Notes: generated by a model from the sequence alone, not told the origin. 64,000 bases of DNA from Candidatus Binataceae bacterium (GCA_035500095.1 DATJXN010000005.1:1-64000); one strand, 5' to 3'. Shown: positions 22,967 to 32,449, counted from the first letter of the stretch. A program made the numbers and translations.

Positions 22967-23977
22967 ATGTGGAAGACCAGGTTCTGCGAACTGTTCGGCG
23001 TCGAGTTGCCGATCATGCTCGCCGGAATGGGCACGATCGCGCTCGCCGATCTCGCCGCCGCGGTCTCCGAGGCCGGCGGGATGGGCACCGTGGGGCTCGC
23101 CGGTCTCTCTCCCGAGGGAATTTACAACGAACTCGCCGCGGCGCGGCAGTTGACCAAAATGCCGCTCGCCTGCAACCAGCTGATTCCATTTATCGGGCCG
23201 GGCGTGGCCGAGGCGATCGCTGCTGCGCCAGTCGACGCGGTGACGCTCTTCTGGGGCGAGCCCGCCGAGTACATCGGGCGCTACAAGGCCGCGGGCAAGA
23301 AAGTCATCTGGCAGTGCGGCTCGGCTGACGAGGCCGCCGCCGCCAAGCGCGCCGGCGCCGACATGATTATTGCGCAGGGCGTGGAGTCAGGCGGCCACGT
23401 GCGCGGACTCACTTCGACGATGGTGCTGGTGCCGCAGGTGCGCGACGCGATCGGCGATCTGCCGATGCTCGCCGCGGGCGGCATGGCCGACGGCCGCGGA
23501 CTCGCCGCGGCGCTGGCGCTCGGGGCCGACGGCGCGGTCTTCGGCACGCGCTTGCTTGCCTCCCGCGAATCGGCGGCCCATCAGGTTTACAAGGACCGCG
23601 TCGTCAACGCGCGCGCCGAGGACACCGTGCATACCAAGCTCTTCGACATGGGATGGCCCGACGCGGCGCATCGCGTGCTGCGCACCGCTGTTTACGAAGA
23701 ATGGGAGCGGGCGGGACGTCCGGCGAGCGGCAAGCGGCCGGGCGAGGGCAAAGTGGTGGGTACGCTCAAGCACGCCGGGATGGCGATGCCGCCACTGGTG
23801 AAGTACACGGTGATGCCGGCGGCCGAATACGTCGAGGGCGAGCTTGACGAGTTTGTGTTTTACGCCGGGATGTCGTGCGCGCTCATCAATGATATCGCGC
23901 CCGCGGGCGAGATCGTGCGGCGGATCGCGGCCGAGGCGCGCGAGCTGATCGGAAAGCGGCTCGCACCGCTCGCCTGA
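22967..23977 (+). CDS. Nitronate monooxygenase family FMN protein
   Basis: A 336-residue TIM-barrel flavoprotein of the NMO/2-nitropropane dioxygenase family. The N-terminal LFGVELPIMLAGMGTIALAD, the catalytic-His/FMN segment GVESGGHVRG and the phosphate-binding LAAGGMADGRGLAAALALGA are all conserved. Such enzymes oxidise alkyl nitronates; many homologues in acyl-CoA operons have unknown or enoyl-reductase-like roles. A strong ribosome-binding site (AGGGAGG) precedes the ATG. Co-directional and 13 bases after the enoyl-CoA hydratase gene. Confidence 0.9.
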   Translation: MWKTRFCELFGVELPIMLAGMGTIALADLAAAVSEAGGMGTVGLAGLSPEGIYNELAAARQLTKMPLACNQLIPFIGPGVAEAIAAAPVDAVTLFWGEPAEYIGRYKAAGKKVIWQCGSADEAAAAKRAGADMIIAQGVESGGHVRGLTSTMVLVPQVRDAIGDLPMLAAGGMADGRGLAAALALGADGAVFGTRLLASRESAAHQVYKDRVVNARAEDTVHTKLFDMGWPDAAHRVLRTAVYEEWERAGRPASGKRPGEGKVVGTLKHAGMAMPPLVKYTVMPAAEYVEGELDEFVFYAGMSCALINDIAPAGEIVRRIAAEARELIGKRLAPLA

Positions 23978-23992
23978 CGAGTCAACGCTTCG

Positions 23993-24535
23993 TCAGTAAC
24001 CGCCGCCCGAAGGCGCGACCGGCATCGCCGGTGCTGACGGCGCACCCGGCACTGACGGAGCTCCAGGCACAGAGGGAGCGCCGGGCACCGAGGGCACGCC
24101 GGGCACTGAGGGAGCTCCGGGCAGCGAGGGCACGCCGGGCATCGACGACGCGCCGGGCACCGCGGGCACACCGGGCACAGACGGCGCACCGGGCACCGAC
24201 GGAACTCCGGGCATCGAGGAAGCGCCCGGCACTGAAGGCACGCTTGGTGCCGAGGGAATGCCCGGCACTGCGTTGGGCATCGAGGGAGCGCCCGGCGCCG
24301 AAGGTGCGCCAGCCGCGACCGCAGCGGGGGCGGCCGCCGGCGAGGCAGCCGGCGAGGCCATCATCGCGGAACCCATATTCTGCAGCATTTGCCCCCCGGC
24401 ATTCTCGCCGGCCTGCTTGGCCGCGCCCATCGCGGCCGAGCCTATCCCGCCCGCCGCGGATTGCGCCTGCGCGCGAAGCGGAACAGACGCAAGTACGAGT
24501 GCGAGGGCCATGCCAGCCAAAGATCGTATCTTCAT
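23993..24535 (-). CDS. Secreted Pro/Gly/Ser-repeat protein
   Basis: A 180-residue protein with a signal peptide (MKIRSLAGMALALVLASVPL, then RAQAQ) and a glycine/alanine-rich stretch. About 95 residues of imperfect hexapeptide repeats follow, based on VPGAPS/VPGVPS/MPGVPS, ending in a GGGY tail. The repeats have Pro-Gly at every sixth residue, which resembles elastin-like or structural cell-surface proteins rather than an enzyme. A GGAGGG site lies seven bases before the ATG. The opposite strand is also open because of the repeat structure, but only this frame has a signal peptide and ribosome-binding site. Function unknown; likely exported. Confidence 0.7.
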   Translation of the reverse strand: MKIRSLAGMALALVLASVPLRAQAQSAAGGIGSAAMGAAKQAGENAGGQMLQNMGSAMMASPAASPAAAPAAVAAGAPSAPGAPSMPNAVPGIPSAPSVPSVPGASSMPGVPSVPGAPSVPGVPAVPGASSMPGVPSLPGAPSVPGVPSVPGAPSVPGAPSVPGAPSAPAMPVAPSGGGY

Positions 24536-24715
24536 GGGAACGCCCTCCGGGGCTGCGGATTTTCGACGCCGAGGAGATCGAGAGAATGCGAATCGGCGAA
24601 GGCGCGAACCTGAGATCGCGAATCAAGTTCGACCGGCGATCCTTTTCACATCGTCGATGGTGCGTCAAACCGCCCCGCGTTTCGGACAGGTTCGTTTCGT
24701 AGCCGACGGCAACCC

Positions 24716-25471
24716 TTAGAGCATCACGTCGCCGCCGTTGGGGCTGAGGCACTGCCCGACGAAGTGGCGCGCCTCGTCGGAGGCGAGGAAGACGTAGGCC
24801 GGGACGATCTCGTCGATCGTCCCGAGCCGCCGTTTCGGGATCGACGCCAGGATCGAATCCATCAGGTCCTTGTCGATCCCCTCGACCATCCGGGTCTGCG
24901 TGGCGCCGGGCGCGACGCAGTTGGCGGTGATGTTGCTGGTGCCGATCTCGTGCGAGAGCGAGCGGGTAAATGCGATTATCCCGGCCTTGGCCGCGCAGTA
25001 GTGCGCAAGTCCCGCGCCGCCTTTGTAGGCGAGTTGAGAGGCGGTGCTGATGATCCTGCCGTAGTCTTGGCGGTACATGATCGGCAGCACGAAGTGCGTG
25101 CACAGGAAGACGCTGCGCAGGTTGACCGCGAGCATCCGGTCCCACTGGCTCGGTGCCATCGCCTCGACGCGCGCGACGTTGCCGATACCCGCGTTGTTGA
25201 CCAGGATGTCGATGCGGCCGAAATTTCGCTGCACCGTTTCAACCAGCGTCTGCGCTTCGTGCTCGAGCGAGACGTCGGCGCGCATGGCGAGCGTTTGCGC
25301 ACCCAGCCGTTCGATTTCGGCGCGCACCGCCTCCGCGTTCTGCGCCTCGGACTCGTCGGGATAGTTGATGATGACCTTGGCGCCCTCGCGCGCGAAGGCG
25401 AGCGCGACGCCGCGTCCGATACCCGAGCTTGAGCCGGTGACAAGCGCGACCTTGTCCTGCAATTTGCCCAT
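24716..25471 (-). CDS. Short-chain dehydrogenase/reductase (FabG-like)
   Basis: A 251-residue classical SDR. The NAD(P)-binding TGSSSGIG motif, the NNAG motif in ILVNNAGIGN, the catalytic Ser in ISTASQ and the YxxxK pair in HYCAAKAG are all present. Substrate is not predictable (3-ketoacyl-ACP/CoA reductase, glucose dehydrogenase and many others share this form). It stands alone on the minus strand between the repeat protein and thiE, with 74 bases to thiE. Confidence 0.92.
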   Translation of the reverse strand: MGKLQDKVALVTGSSSGIGRGVALAFAREGAKVIINYPDESEAQNAEAVRAEIERLGAQTLAMRADVSLEHEAQTLVETVQRNFGRIDILVNNAGIGNVARVEAMAPSQWDRMLAVNLRSVFLCTHFVLPIMYRQDYGRIISTASQLAYKGGAGLAHYCAAKAGIIAFTRSLSHEIGTSNITANCVAPGATQTRMVEGIDKDLMDSILASIPKRRLGTIDEIVPAYVFLASDEARHFVGQCLSPNGGDVML

Positions 25472-25545
25472 CGCTCAAACCTCCCGAAGCTTTCGCCAGG
25501 GCCGTGATGAGGACCCGCGGCGAATTCCGCCCCAGCGTGCGCGAT

Positions 25546-26163
25546 TCAGGGCGAGGGATGCAAGGCCAGCAGCGCTTTCACTTTGGCCGCGACGTCGCCG
25601 GCGCGTACGATGTCAGTGATGATGGCGCAGGCGTCCGCGCCCGCGGCGAGCGCCTCGGGCATCGTCGCCTCGGTGATGCCGCCGATCGCGACGATCGGGA
25701 TTTTCACCGCCGCGCGCACCTCGCGCAGCATGGCGAGTCCCTTGCCCGCGGGGTTATTGCGCAGACCGCCCGCGTAAAGCGGTCCGAAGCCGATATAGTC
25801 GGCGCCGCCGCGCTCCGCGGCGACCGCCTGTTTGACGCTATGAGTGGAGATTCCGACCAGCAGATCGCGGCCGACGAGGCGGCGCGCGGCCTCCAGCGGC
25901 AGGTCTTCCTGGCCGAGATGGACGCCGGCGGCCCCGGAAAGCATCGCGATATCCGAGCGATCGTCAACGATGAGCATCGCGCCGCGCTCGCGGCACAACG
26001 CGGCGATCGCGCGCGCCGCGGCGAGCAGCTCGCGGCCCGGCGCGTTTTTCAACCGCAACTGCATCATCCGCGCGCCGGAATCGAGCAGGATGCGCGCGAG
26101 CGCAAGCGGCTCGTGGCCGCCCGCCGGATCGACCATCGCATAGAAATGCGAGGGAAACTTCAT
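25546..26163 (-). CDS. thiE: Thiamine-phosphate synthase
   Basis: A 205-residue TIM-barrel enzyme joining HMP-pyrophosphate and thiazole phosphate to thiamine phosphate. Recognised by QLRLKNA, the Mg-binding VDDRSDIA, GVHLGQEDLP, VGISTHS, DYIGFGPLYA and PIVAIGGIT. The loop after GFGP, normally TxTK and involved in phosphate contacts, here reads AGGLRNNPAGKG, a noticeable change. The gene is 42 bases downstream of the NtrC-like regulator on the same strand. No TPP riboswitch was recognised upstream, and no other thiamine genes are in the window. Confidence 0.88.
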   Translation of the reverse strand: MKFPSHFYAMVDPAGGHEPLALARILLDSGARMMQLRLKNAPGRELLAAARAIAALCRERGAMLIVDDRSDIAMLSGAAGVHLGQEDLPLEAARRLVGRDLLVGISTHSVKQAVAAERGGADYIGFGPLYAGGLRNNPAGKGLAMLREVRAAVKIPIVAIGGITEATMPEALAAGADACAIITDIVRAGDVAAKVKALLALHPSP

Positions 26164-26205
26164 CGGGCAAGGCCGCGCAGGCGGCGCGGCTAGTCCAGGG
26201 ACATC

Positions 26206-27711
26206 CTAATCCAGGGACATTTTGCGGGTTGCGATTCCGAGGTCCACGAGCTTCTTGCGCAGCGTGTTGCGGTTGAGCCCGAGGATGCGCGCGGCGCGCA
26301 CCTGGTTGCCGTCCGCCCGCCGCATCGCCTGTTCGATAAGCGGGCGTTCAATTTCGGCCACCAGCTTCTGGTAAAGTCCGCGCGGTTCCTCGTCGTTGGA
26401 CTTCTCGAGATACTGCGCGACGCGGCGTCCGATGAGTTCGGCAAACGAATCGCCGGCGGCGCCCTCAATACCGGCGGCGGCCGCCGCGCTTGCGGGGCCG
26501 CGCGCGAGCGAGATATCGTCGGCGCGGATGGTGTTGCCCGAGGCGAGCAGCGCCGCCCGCAGCATCGTGTTCTCCAGCTCGCGCACGTTGCCAGGCCAGT
26601 CGTAGGCCTGCAGCTTCGCCCGCGCCTCCGGGCTGACCGCGGTCACGCGCGAGCCCATTTCGCTGACCGCTTTGGCGACGAAGAAATCGGTCAGCTCGGG
26701 GATGTCCTCGCGGCGCTGGCGCAGGGGCGGCAGGTGGATCAGGATCACGCGCAGGCGGAAGTAGAGGTCCTCGCGGAAGCGGCGCGCGGCGACTGCGGTT
26801 TCAAGGTCCTGGTTGGTCGCGGCGATAATGCGGGCCTGCAGGCGCTGAGTATCGGTGCCGCCGACCCGGATGAATTCGCGCTCCTGGAGCGCGCGGAGCA
26901 GCTTGGGCTGCAACTCGAGCGGCAAATCGCCGATTTCGTCCAGGAAGAGCGTGCCCGCGCCGGCCAATTCGAACTTGCCCGCGCGCCGCTCGCTCGCGCC
27001 CGTGAACGCGCCACGCTCGTGGCCGAACAGTTCGCTTTCAACCAGGCCGTGGGGTATCGCCGAGCAGTTGACCGGGACGAAGGGCTCGCGCAGGCGCGAC
27101 TCATTATGAATCTTGCGCGCCACCAGCTCCTTGCCGGTGCCGCTTTCGCCCCAGACCAGGACGACGTCGATCTTGTCGTTGCTCACAACGCGCCCGATGA
27201 GCTTGTAGACCTCCTGCATCGCGGCGCTGTGGCCGATGATCTCGCCGCCGACCAGCTTGCGGTCGAGCTCTTTCTTGACCCGTTCCAGTTCGGAGGCCTG
27301 CGCTGCGGTTTCGGCCGCGCGCGCGGCGGTCGTCACCACCAGGTCGAGGTTCTCGAAGGGCTTGGTCAGATAATCGCGAGCGCCGCGCTTGAGCGCCTCG
27401 ATCGCGTTGTTCATCGTGCTAGCCGCGGTGATCACGACGATCGGCGTCGCGCATCCCCGCTCGCGGGCGGTCGTCAGCACCTCGAGGCCGCCGATGCCCG
27501 GCATGATGATATCGACCAGGGCGACGGCGAATCGCTCGCTGGTGAGCGCTTCGAGGGCGGCGGCGCTGTCGGCGGCCTCTTCGATTTGCCATCCTTCGGC
27601 CTCCAGCCGATGGCGCAGGACGAGCCGGATGGCCGGGTCGTCGTCGGCAATCAGCGCACGGATCGTGTGCGACTCGGCTACATCGCCGAGATTTGCTTCA
27701 ATCTGATTCAT
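26206..27711 (-). CDS. Sigma-54-dependent response regulator (NtrC family)
   Basis: A 501-residue activator. It has an N-terminal receiver domain with phospho-acceptor Asp67 in [10 protein letters not shown] and an AAA+ domain with Walker A GESGTGKE, the sigma-54-contacting GAFTGA loop ([18 protein letters not shown]), Walker [11 protein letters not shown] and arginine fingers. A C-terminal Fis-type helix-turn-helix ([20 protein letters not shown]) binds enhancer DNA. All catalytic elements are intact. The cognate kinase gene lies immediately upstream (103-base gap), so they form a two-component pair resembling NtrBC. Targets are unknown. Confidence 0.95.
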   Translation of the reverse strand: MNQIEANLGDVAESHTIRALIADDDPAIRLVLRHRLEAEGWQIEEAADSAAALEALTSERFAVALVDIIMPGIGGLEVLTTARERGCATPIVVITAASTMNNAIEALKRGARDYLTKPFENLDLVVTTAARAAETAAQASELERVKKELDRKLVGGEIIGHSAAMQEVYKLIGRVVSNDKIDVVLVWGESGTGKELVARKIHNESRLREPFVPVNCSAIPHGLVESELFGHERGAFTGASERRAGKFELAGAGTLFLDEIGDLPLELQPKLLRALQEREFIRVGGTDTQRLQARIIAATNQDLETAVAARRFREDLYFRLRVILIHLPPLRQRREDIPELTDFFVAKAVSEMGSRVTAVSPEARAKLQAYDWPGNVRELENTMLRAALLASGNTIRADDISLARGPASAAAAAGIEGAAGDSFAELIGRRVAQYLEKSNDEEPRGLYQKLVAEIERPLIEQAMRRADGNQVRAARILGLNRNTLRKKLVDLGIATRKMSLD

Positions 27712-27814
27712 CTGGGTTCCATGGTAACAGTATCGGTAGATGCGGCAACGGCAGCAAAGCCGCGGATTTTACTTTCGATGCGCTCCTCGCCGGCTACGAC
27801 TGTTATCCGATGCG

Positions 27815-29005
27815 TCATGCGGCCTCCGACGGTTCTGGATCGCGCGGGCCCACTGGCAGCGTGACCTTGAAGGTCATCCCGCGCACGCGATGCTCTTCGA
27901 GGTGTGCATGCCGGCCGTGATGGGGCTCGGCCAGGTGGATAGCCTGCGTCGGGCGTGCGGGGGGAGAAACCCCGCCGGCCTCGGCCCAGAGTTTGCCGCC
28001 GTGGGCTGCGACTATCCGCTGGCTTAGCACCAGTCCAAGCCCGGTGCCCGAGGGCTTGGTGGTGAAGAATGGCGTGAACAGCTGCGCCAGTTCGGCCGCG
28101 CTCATCCCGCGCCCGCTGTCGCACACCTCTACCCGCAGGAACTGGCGGCGGCGTCCCTCTGCGGTGAGGCGAAACTCGGTCTCCATCCGTGTCCGCAGGC
28201 GAATCGTCCCGCTCGGGCCGATCGCTTCGGCGGCGTTGCGCACGAGATTAAGGAAGGTACGCTCGAGCGCCGCGGCGTCGGCGCTGATCTCGGGCAGACT
28301 GGGATCGAAAAGTTGTTCAATCGTCACTCCCTCGGGCGGATGCGGATGCAGCCCAGCCATCCTGAGCGCCTGGTGGAGCACGCGATGGATATTGACCGGC
28401 TCGAAATTGAGCCGCTGTGGGGCGCTTGCCGTCAGCACCTGCTCGACCAGCGCCGTGATCCGGTTGACTCCCTCCAGAATAAGCCCGCAATACTGCAAGG
28501 CGCGGGGGTCGGCACCGAGCCGCCCGGCGAGCAGCTCGGCGGCGCCCTTTATCCCGGTCAGCGGGTTTTTGACCTCGTGCGCGAGGCCGGCGGGCGATAA
28601 TTTCAAATCGAGTTCACCCGTCCCGAGCGCCTGGGCGGCGCCGCGATGAAGCGCGAGGTCGTGGAACAGGACAACCGCTCCGCGGCTTGTTCCGCCGGCC
28701 GCCAGAAGCGGCGAAACCTCGACCCCGACAGAGGCAGACCGGGAGCCGAGACTGAGTCCTGCATCGGCGTCAGCGACGTTTTGCCCGCTGATTAGGCAGT
28801 TTTCGACCATCCGCAGGAGCCACTCGTTGCTCCGCAGCATCGCGCCGACCGCGGCCTCGTTGAGGTGCGAGACTCCGAAGAGCGTTTCCGCCGCCTGATT
28901 CATGGCAATGAGGGCTAGATCCGAACCAAAGACGACGACAGCGTCGCTCAAGCTGTCGACGATTTCCCGCCAAAGACCCACGGGAATTGAGGGAGGCTTA
29001 TGCAT
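27815..29005 (-). CDS. NtrB-like sensor histidine kinase
   Basis: A soluble kinase with no membrane helix. An N-terminal PAS domain (SLSDAVVVFGSDLALIAMNQ) is followed by the phosphorylated histidine in LAHEVKNPLTGIKGAAELL, the N-box LERTFLNLVRNAAEA and the G-box GTGLGLVLSQR. The layout equals NtrB/GlnL. The start is uncertain: ATG at 29005 (MHKPPS) or an in-frame GTG at 29035; neither has a strong ribosome-binding site. It is upstream of, and probably transcribed with, the NtrC-like regulator. An AT-rich segment with a poly-T run (about 29100-29130) upstream may hold its promoter. Confidence 0.92.
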   Translation of the reverse strand: MHKPPSIPVGLWREIVDSLSDAVVVFGSDLALIAMNQAAETLFGVSHLNEAAVGAMLRSNEWLLRMVENCLISGQNVADADAGLSLGSRSASVGVEVSPLLAAGGTSRGAVVLFHDLALHRGAAQALGTGELDLKLSPAGLAHEVKNPLTGIKGAAELLAGRLGADPRALQYCGLILEGVNRITALVEQVLTASAPQRLNFEPVNIHRVLHQALRMAGLHPHPPEGVTIEQLFDPSLPEISADAAALERTFLNLVRNAAEAIGPSGTIRLRTRMETEFRLTAEGRRRQFLRVEVCDSGRGMSAAELAQLFTPFFTTKPSGTGLGLVLSQRIVAAHGGKLWAEAGGVSPPARPTQAIHLAEPHHGRHAHLEEHRVRGMTFKVTLPVGPRDPEPSEAA

Positions 29006-29203
29006 CGTGCCGGTGACCAAATCGCAAGGTATCACAAAGCATGCGATGGCCTAAGAATCTGCCTCGTGGATGATAAGAATACATCGTCAGCTAATGAATC
29101 TGACAAAGAATATTAGTTTTTTTTACAGAAAACCAGCTTCTGTGGTGTTGATTATGATCCCTCGGGGCCGGTAGGGTTTGGCCGGGTCGAGTTACGGTTC
29201 GGC

Positions 29204-30229
29204 ATGCGGGGGAATCTTGTCATACGACTAGCGGTGGTTTGTTTGGTGGGCGCAGCCCTTGCCGGTTGTGGATCGACTACGCCCCTGGACGACGCCGCAT
29301 CCAATCCTGGCGACCACTTCGGTCTGGTCGCAACGGCTCCTGTCGGTCGATCGAGCAATCCCATAAAGGCAGGCGCGGGCGCAGAGGCTACTTCGCCCTC
29401 GGACGGCGACGGTGTCAACATGGACGCGGCAATAGACCTCGCGCAGGGGCTTCCTTACGTCCGCAGCGGCCCGCATAAAGTAGCGCCCTTTCCGCTCGCT
29501 CTGAATCAGACCGTCCAGCGCTACGTAGATGCCTACACGGAGCATAACGAGGGCATCAGGGGGTCTTTCCGCCGCAGCCGTCCGTACCTGTCGATGATGG
29601 TCAAGGTGCTCGAGAGCCACAATCTCCCGCCGGAACTTGTTTACCTTTCGTTCGCTGAAAGCTCCTTTTCCAGCAAAGGCGCCGGCCCATGGCAGCTGAG
29701 TGTCGCGACGGCGCGACGGTTCAATCTCAGGGTAAACCATTACATCGACGAGCGCCGCGACCCGATCAAATCCACGCACGCCGCGGCCCAATATCTCGCC
29801 ACGCTGCACGATGAGGTCGGCGACTGGCGCGTGGCGCTGGTGGGTTGGAACCGAGGCGAGACGGCGATGAACGACTATTGGTCGCTCCGCGGCGTCAATT
29901 ACAGCCGTCTGACCGCGAACCTGCCGCATAATACGCGCTCGCTCCTCGACCGTTTCATGGCGGTCGCGATCATCGCCCATCAGCCCGAGCGCTACGGGCT
30001 TGAGCCTGTCAGTTACACCCAGCCGGAGAAGTTCCGTGTGGTCAGGGTTAAGGGCGGCACGACGCTCGCCGCGGCGGCCCGCAGCACGGGAGTCTCGGTC
30101 AAGGTTCTGCGCGAGTACAATCCGGCTATATTGCACGATCGCGTACCGCCTGGGTCGGGTTACGATCTGCGGCTTCCCCTCCAGGAAAGCGCCGACGCGC
30201 GCGATACCGCGAGCGACCTGATTTTCTAG
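29204..30229 (+). CDS. Lipoprotein lytic transglycosylase (MltD-like)
   Basis: A 341-residue lipoprotein: signal sequence with lipobox LAGC (Cys22), a low-complexity linker and a Goose-lysozyme/SLT domain. The catalytic Glu152 lies in LSFAESSFSSKGAGPWQLS, matching the ES...GxWQ pattern of family 1 transglycosylases. After it comes a LysM-like peptidoglycan-binding domain (VKGGTTLAAAARSTGVSVK). It would cleave peptidoglycan at the outer membrane to allow growth or insertion of cell-envelope machinery. Single gene, with the ATG at the lipoprotein start. Confidence 0.9.
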   Translation: MRGNLVIRLAVVCLVGAALAGCGSTTPLDDAASNPGDHFGLVATAPVGRSSNPIKAGAGAEATSPSDGDGVNMDAAIDLAQGLPYVRSGPHKVAPFPLALNQTVQRYVDAYTEHNEGIRGSFRRSRPYLSMMVKVLESHNLPPELVYLSFAESSFSSKGAGPWQLSVATARRFNLRVNHYIDERRDPIKSTHAAAQYLATLHDEVGDWRVALVGWNRGETAMNDYWSLRGVNYSRLTANLPHNTRSLLDRFMAVAIIAHQPERYGLEPVSYTQPEKFRVVRVKGGTTLAAAARSTGVSVKVLREYNPAILHDRVPPGSGYDLRLPLQESADARDTASDLIF

Positions 30230-30364
30230 GTCCGACTTCTGCTCGTATTCCCCTTAGTTGCGCCGGTGTCAGCTTTCGTCCGGCAGCTTGGCTGGCGCTC
30301 AAATCGGCCGCGGGCTATGGTTCAAATCAGGCCGGGGCTCGACACAGGCCCAAGGCTCGACAGA

Positions 30365-31627
30365 ATGACCAGCGCCGACCAGGCCCTCCAACTGGTACTC
30401 GAAAACGTGACGCCGCTTGGCGTCGAGCGCGTGCCGATCCTCGATGCGCTCGGCCGCGTGATCGCCGAGGAAATCCGCTCGCCGCGCGACATCCCCGGCT
30501 TCGACAATTCAGCGATGGACGGGTACGCGGTGCGGGCCGCTGATGTCGCCCGTGCGAGCGCGTCGAACCCGGCGCGGCTGCGCGTGCTGGGCACCGTGGC
30601 CGCGGGTGCGATGCCGGCCACCGGGGTCGAGACGGGCGCCGCGATGCGCACGATGACGGGCGCGCCGGTTGCCCAAGGCGCCGACGCGATCGTGCCGGTC
30701 GAGCAGACGCGCGCCGACGGCGACTGGGTCGAAATCCTCTCCGCCGCCGAGCCGCACGCCTTCGTCCGCCCGCGCGGCGAAGACCTGCGCGAGGGCGAGT
30801 TGGTGATGGAACCGGGCAAGCGGCTCGGTGCGGCGGACCTTGGGATGCTCGCGTCCCTCAACCGCTCGATGATCGAAGTTTACCGCGCGCCGCGGGTAGC
30901 GATTATGACGACGGGCGACGAACTGGTTGACGTCGACCAGCGTCCGGCCGGCGCGCAAGTCGTCAACTCGAGCGCGTACGCGCTGGCGGGCGCGGTGCGC
31001 GAGGCGGGCGGCCAAACCGCGATCCTGAAAGTCGCGCGCGATCGCCCCGAAGAAATCCGCGCGCGTCTTGCCGAGGCGTTCGCCTTCGACGCGGTGCTTA
31101 CCACCGGCGGCGTATCGGTCGGCCAGTTCGACCACGTCAAGGGCGCGCTCGACGAACTCGGCCTGCGGCAGATCTTTCACGGTGTAGCGCAGCGGCCCGG
31201 GCGTCCGCTCAAGTTCGGCCTCGTCGGCGGGCGCCCGATTTTCGGCCTGCCGGGGAACCCGGTCTCGACGATGGTATGTTTCTACCTGTACGCGCGCCCT
31301 GCGCTGCTGAAGATGGGCGGGCGGCGCGACCTCGGCCTGCCGCGCGTGGCGGTACGATGTGCCGTCGATATCAGGACCGCGAAGGATCTTACCGAGTTCG
31401 TGCGCGTGCGCTTGCGGCGCGAGGGCGGCGAGTTCTATGCCACTCCGACCGGCAACCAGGGCTCCGGAATCCTGAGCTCGCTCTCGCGCGCCGACGCGCT
31501 ACTCATCGGCCCGGCGGACGCGACCGTGCTCAAGGCCGGCGCTCAGGCGACGGTTTTGGTGCTGTCGGCGGAAGCGGTGGAAGCGACGGAGCCGCTTTTC
31601 GAGCCTCCTCTGCGCCACAGGAACTGA
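30365..31627 (+). CDS. moeA: Molybdopterin molybdenumtransferase MoeA
   Basis: A 420-residue enzyme inserting molybdenum into adenylylated molybdopterin. Key segments: RDIPGFDNSAMDGYAVR, the TGAPVAQGADAIVPVEQT loop, IMTTGDELVD, TTGGVSVGQFD and FGLPGNPVSTM. All four domains are present. The start at 30365 (MTSADQAL) gives the normal N terminus; the frame stays open back to 30266 with non-conserved residues. No strong ribosome-binding site is visible at either. Its 3' end overlaps the convergent LapA-like gene by 85 bases. Other cofactor genes are not in the window. Confidence 0.92.
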   Translation: MTSADQALQLVLENVTPLGVERVPILDALGRVIAEEIRSPRDIPGFDNSAMDGYAVRAADVARASASNPARLRVLGTVAAGAMPATGVETGAAMRTMTGAPVAQGADAIVPVEQTRADGDWVEILSAAEPHAFVRPRGEDLREGELVMEPGKRLGAADLGMLASLNRSMIEVYRAPRVAIMTTGDELVDVDQRPAGAQVVNSSAYALAGAVREAGGQTAILKVARDRPEEIRARLAEAFAFDAVLTTGGVSVGQFDHVKGALDELGLRQIFHGVAQRPGRPLKFGLVGGRPIFGLPGNPVSTMVCFYLYARPALLKMGGRRDLGLPRVAVRCAVDIRTAKDLTEFVRVRLRREGGEFYATPTGNQGSGILSSLSRADALLIGPADATVLKAGAQATVLVLSAEAVEATEPLFEPPLRHRN

Positions 31628-31830
31628 ACTGCCAGCGTGGCGACGCATCCAAAGAGTGCGGCGCCGATAATCACCGAGGAGACCTTGAGCTGGGTCGGTT
31701 TGACGAAAGGGATGAGCTGGATGTCGATCGGGTTGAGCCGGTGGTTCCAGTACACGACATAGGCGACCCACAAGGAGACGATCGCGCCGCCAATGAACTT
31801 GGGATTTTTAACGAATGCCGGTGCGGCCAC
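31543..31830 (-). CDS. LapA-domain (DUF1049)-like small membrane protein
   Basis: A 95-residue protein with two hydrophobic helices (FIGGAIVSLWVAYVVYW and VSSVIIGAALFGCVATLAV) and a Ser/Thr-rich tail. This is the layout of LapA/YciS-type proteins of the lipopolysaccharide assembly machinery. The GTG start at 31830 is chosen because AGGAGGAGAC stands directly before it; the open frame begins at 31896. The 3' end overlaps moeA by 85 bases on the opposite strand, so both genes must tolerate convergent overlap. Family assignment is moderate. Confidence 0.6.
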   Translation of the reverse strand: MAAPAFVKNPKFIGGAIVSLWVAYVVYWNHRLNPIDIQLIPFVKPTQLKVSSVIIGAALFGCVATLAVQFLWRRGGSKSGSVASTASADSTKTVA

Positions 31831-31969
31831 GTCTCCTCCTGGCGCCCGTAGCAACGGACTGCGTAAAAGCTTGGCCGCCCTCCTGAGTATTGTCAACGCG
31901 CGCGCGCCGCTTCGGCGGGCCGCGCGCCTGTCCGCCGTCTATCGCGGAATATCAAGGGGGGTCTAAGCG

Positions 31970-32449
31970 ATGCGGCTTAGGGTAGGGCAGGGCTTCGACT
32001 TCCATCCGATGCGGCCCGGCCGTGAGCTTAAACTCGGCGGCGTGACGGTGCCCCATGACGAAGGGCTCCTCGGACACTCCGACGCCGACGTCGCCGCCCA
32101 TGCGCTCGCCAATGCGATTCTCGGCGCGCTCGGCGAGGGTGACCTGGGCCGCCACTTCCCCGACAGCGACCCGCGTTACAAAAACGCCGACAGCATCGGG
32201 CTGCTCGCCGAAGTCTTTAAGCTCGCGCGCGAGCGCGGATGGAGGCTCGTCAACGCCGACCTGACGATCTTCGCGCAGCGCCCGCGGCTTTCGCCCTACG
32301 TCGCGGAGATGCGCGAGCGTCTGGCCGGCGCGCTCGGCGCGGACCCCGCGCTGCTCAACGTCAAGGCCTCGAGCCCCGAGGGGTTGGGCGCGCTTGGGCG
32401 CGGCGAGGGGATGGCGGCGGCGGCCGTGGTGCTGCTGGAAGCCGACTAG
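31970..32449 (+). CDS. ispF: 2-C-methyl-D-erythritol 2,4-cyclodiphosphate synthase
   Basis: A 159-residue trimeric enzyme of the MEP isoprenoid pathway. Metal ligands Asp10 and His12 (GFDFH) and His36 (LLGHSDADV) are present, and the HFPDSDPRYKNADS loop is typical. The usual KATTTE nucleotide-binding motif is KASSPE here, a mild variation. A stand-alone gene; ispD, often adjacent or fused, is not in the window. A GGGGGTC site precedes the ATG. Confidence 0.95.
   Translation: MRLRVGQGFDFHPMRPGRELKLGGVTVPHDEGLLGHSDADVAAHALANAILGALGEGDLGRHFPDSDPRYKNADSIGLLAEVFKLARERGWRLVNADLTIFAQRPRLSPYVAEMRERLAGALGADPALLNVKASSPEGLGALGRGEGMAAAAVVLLEAD

Noticed and set aside
24031-24702. Open frames on the plus strand across the Pro/Gly repeat protein
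   Set aside because: The repeat keeps other frames open too. Only the minus frame at 23993-24535 has a signal peptide and a ribosome-binding site.
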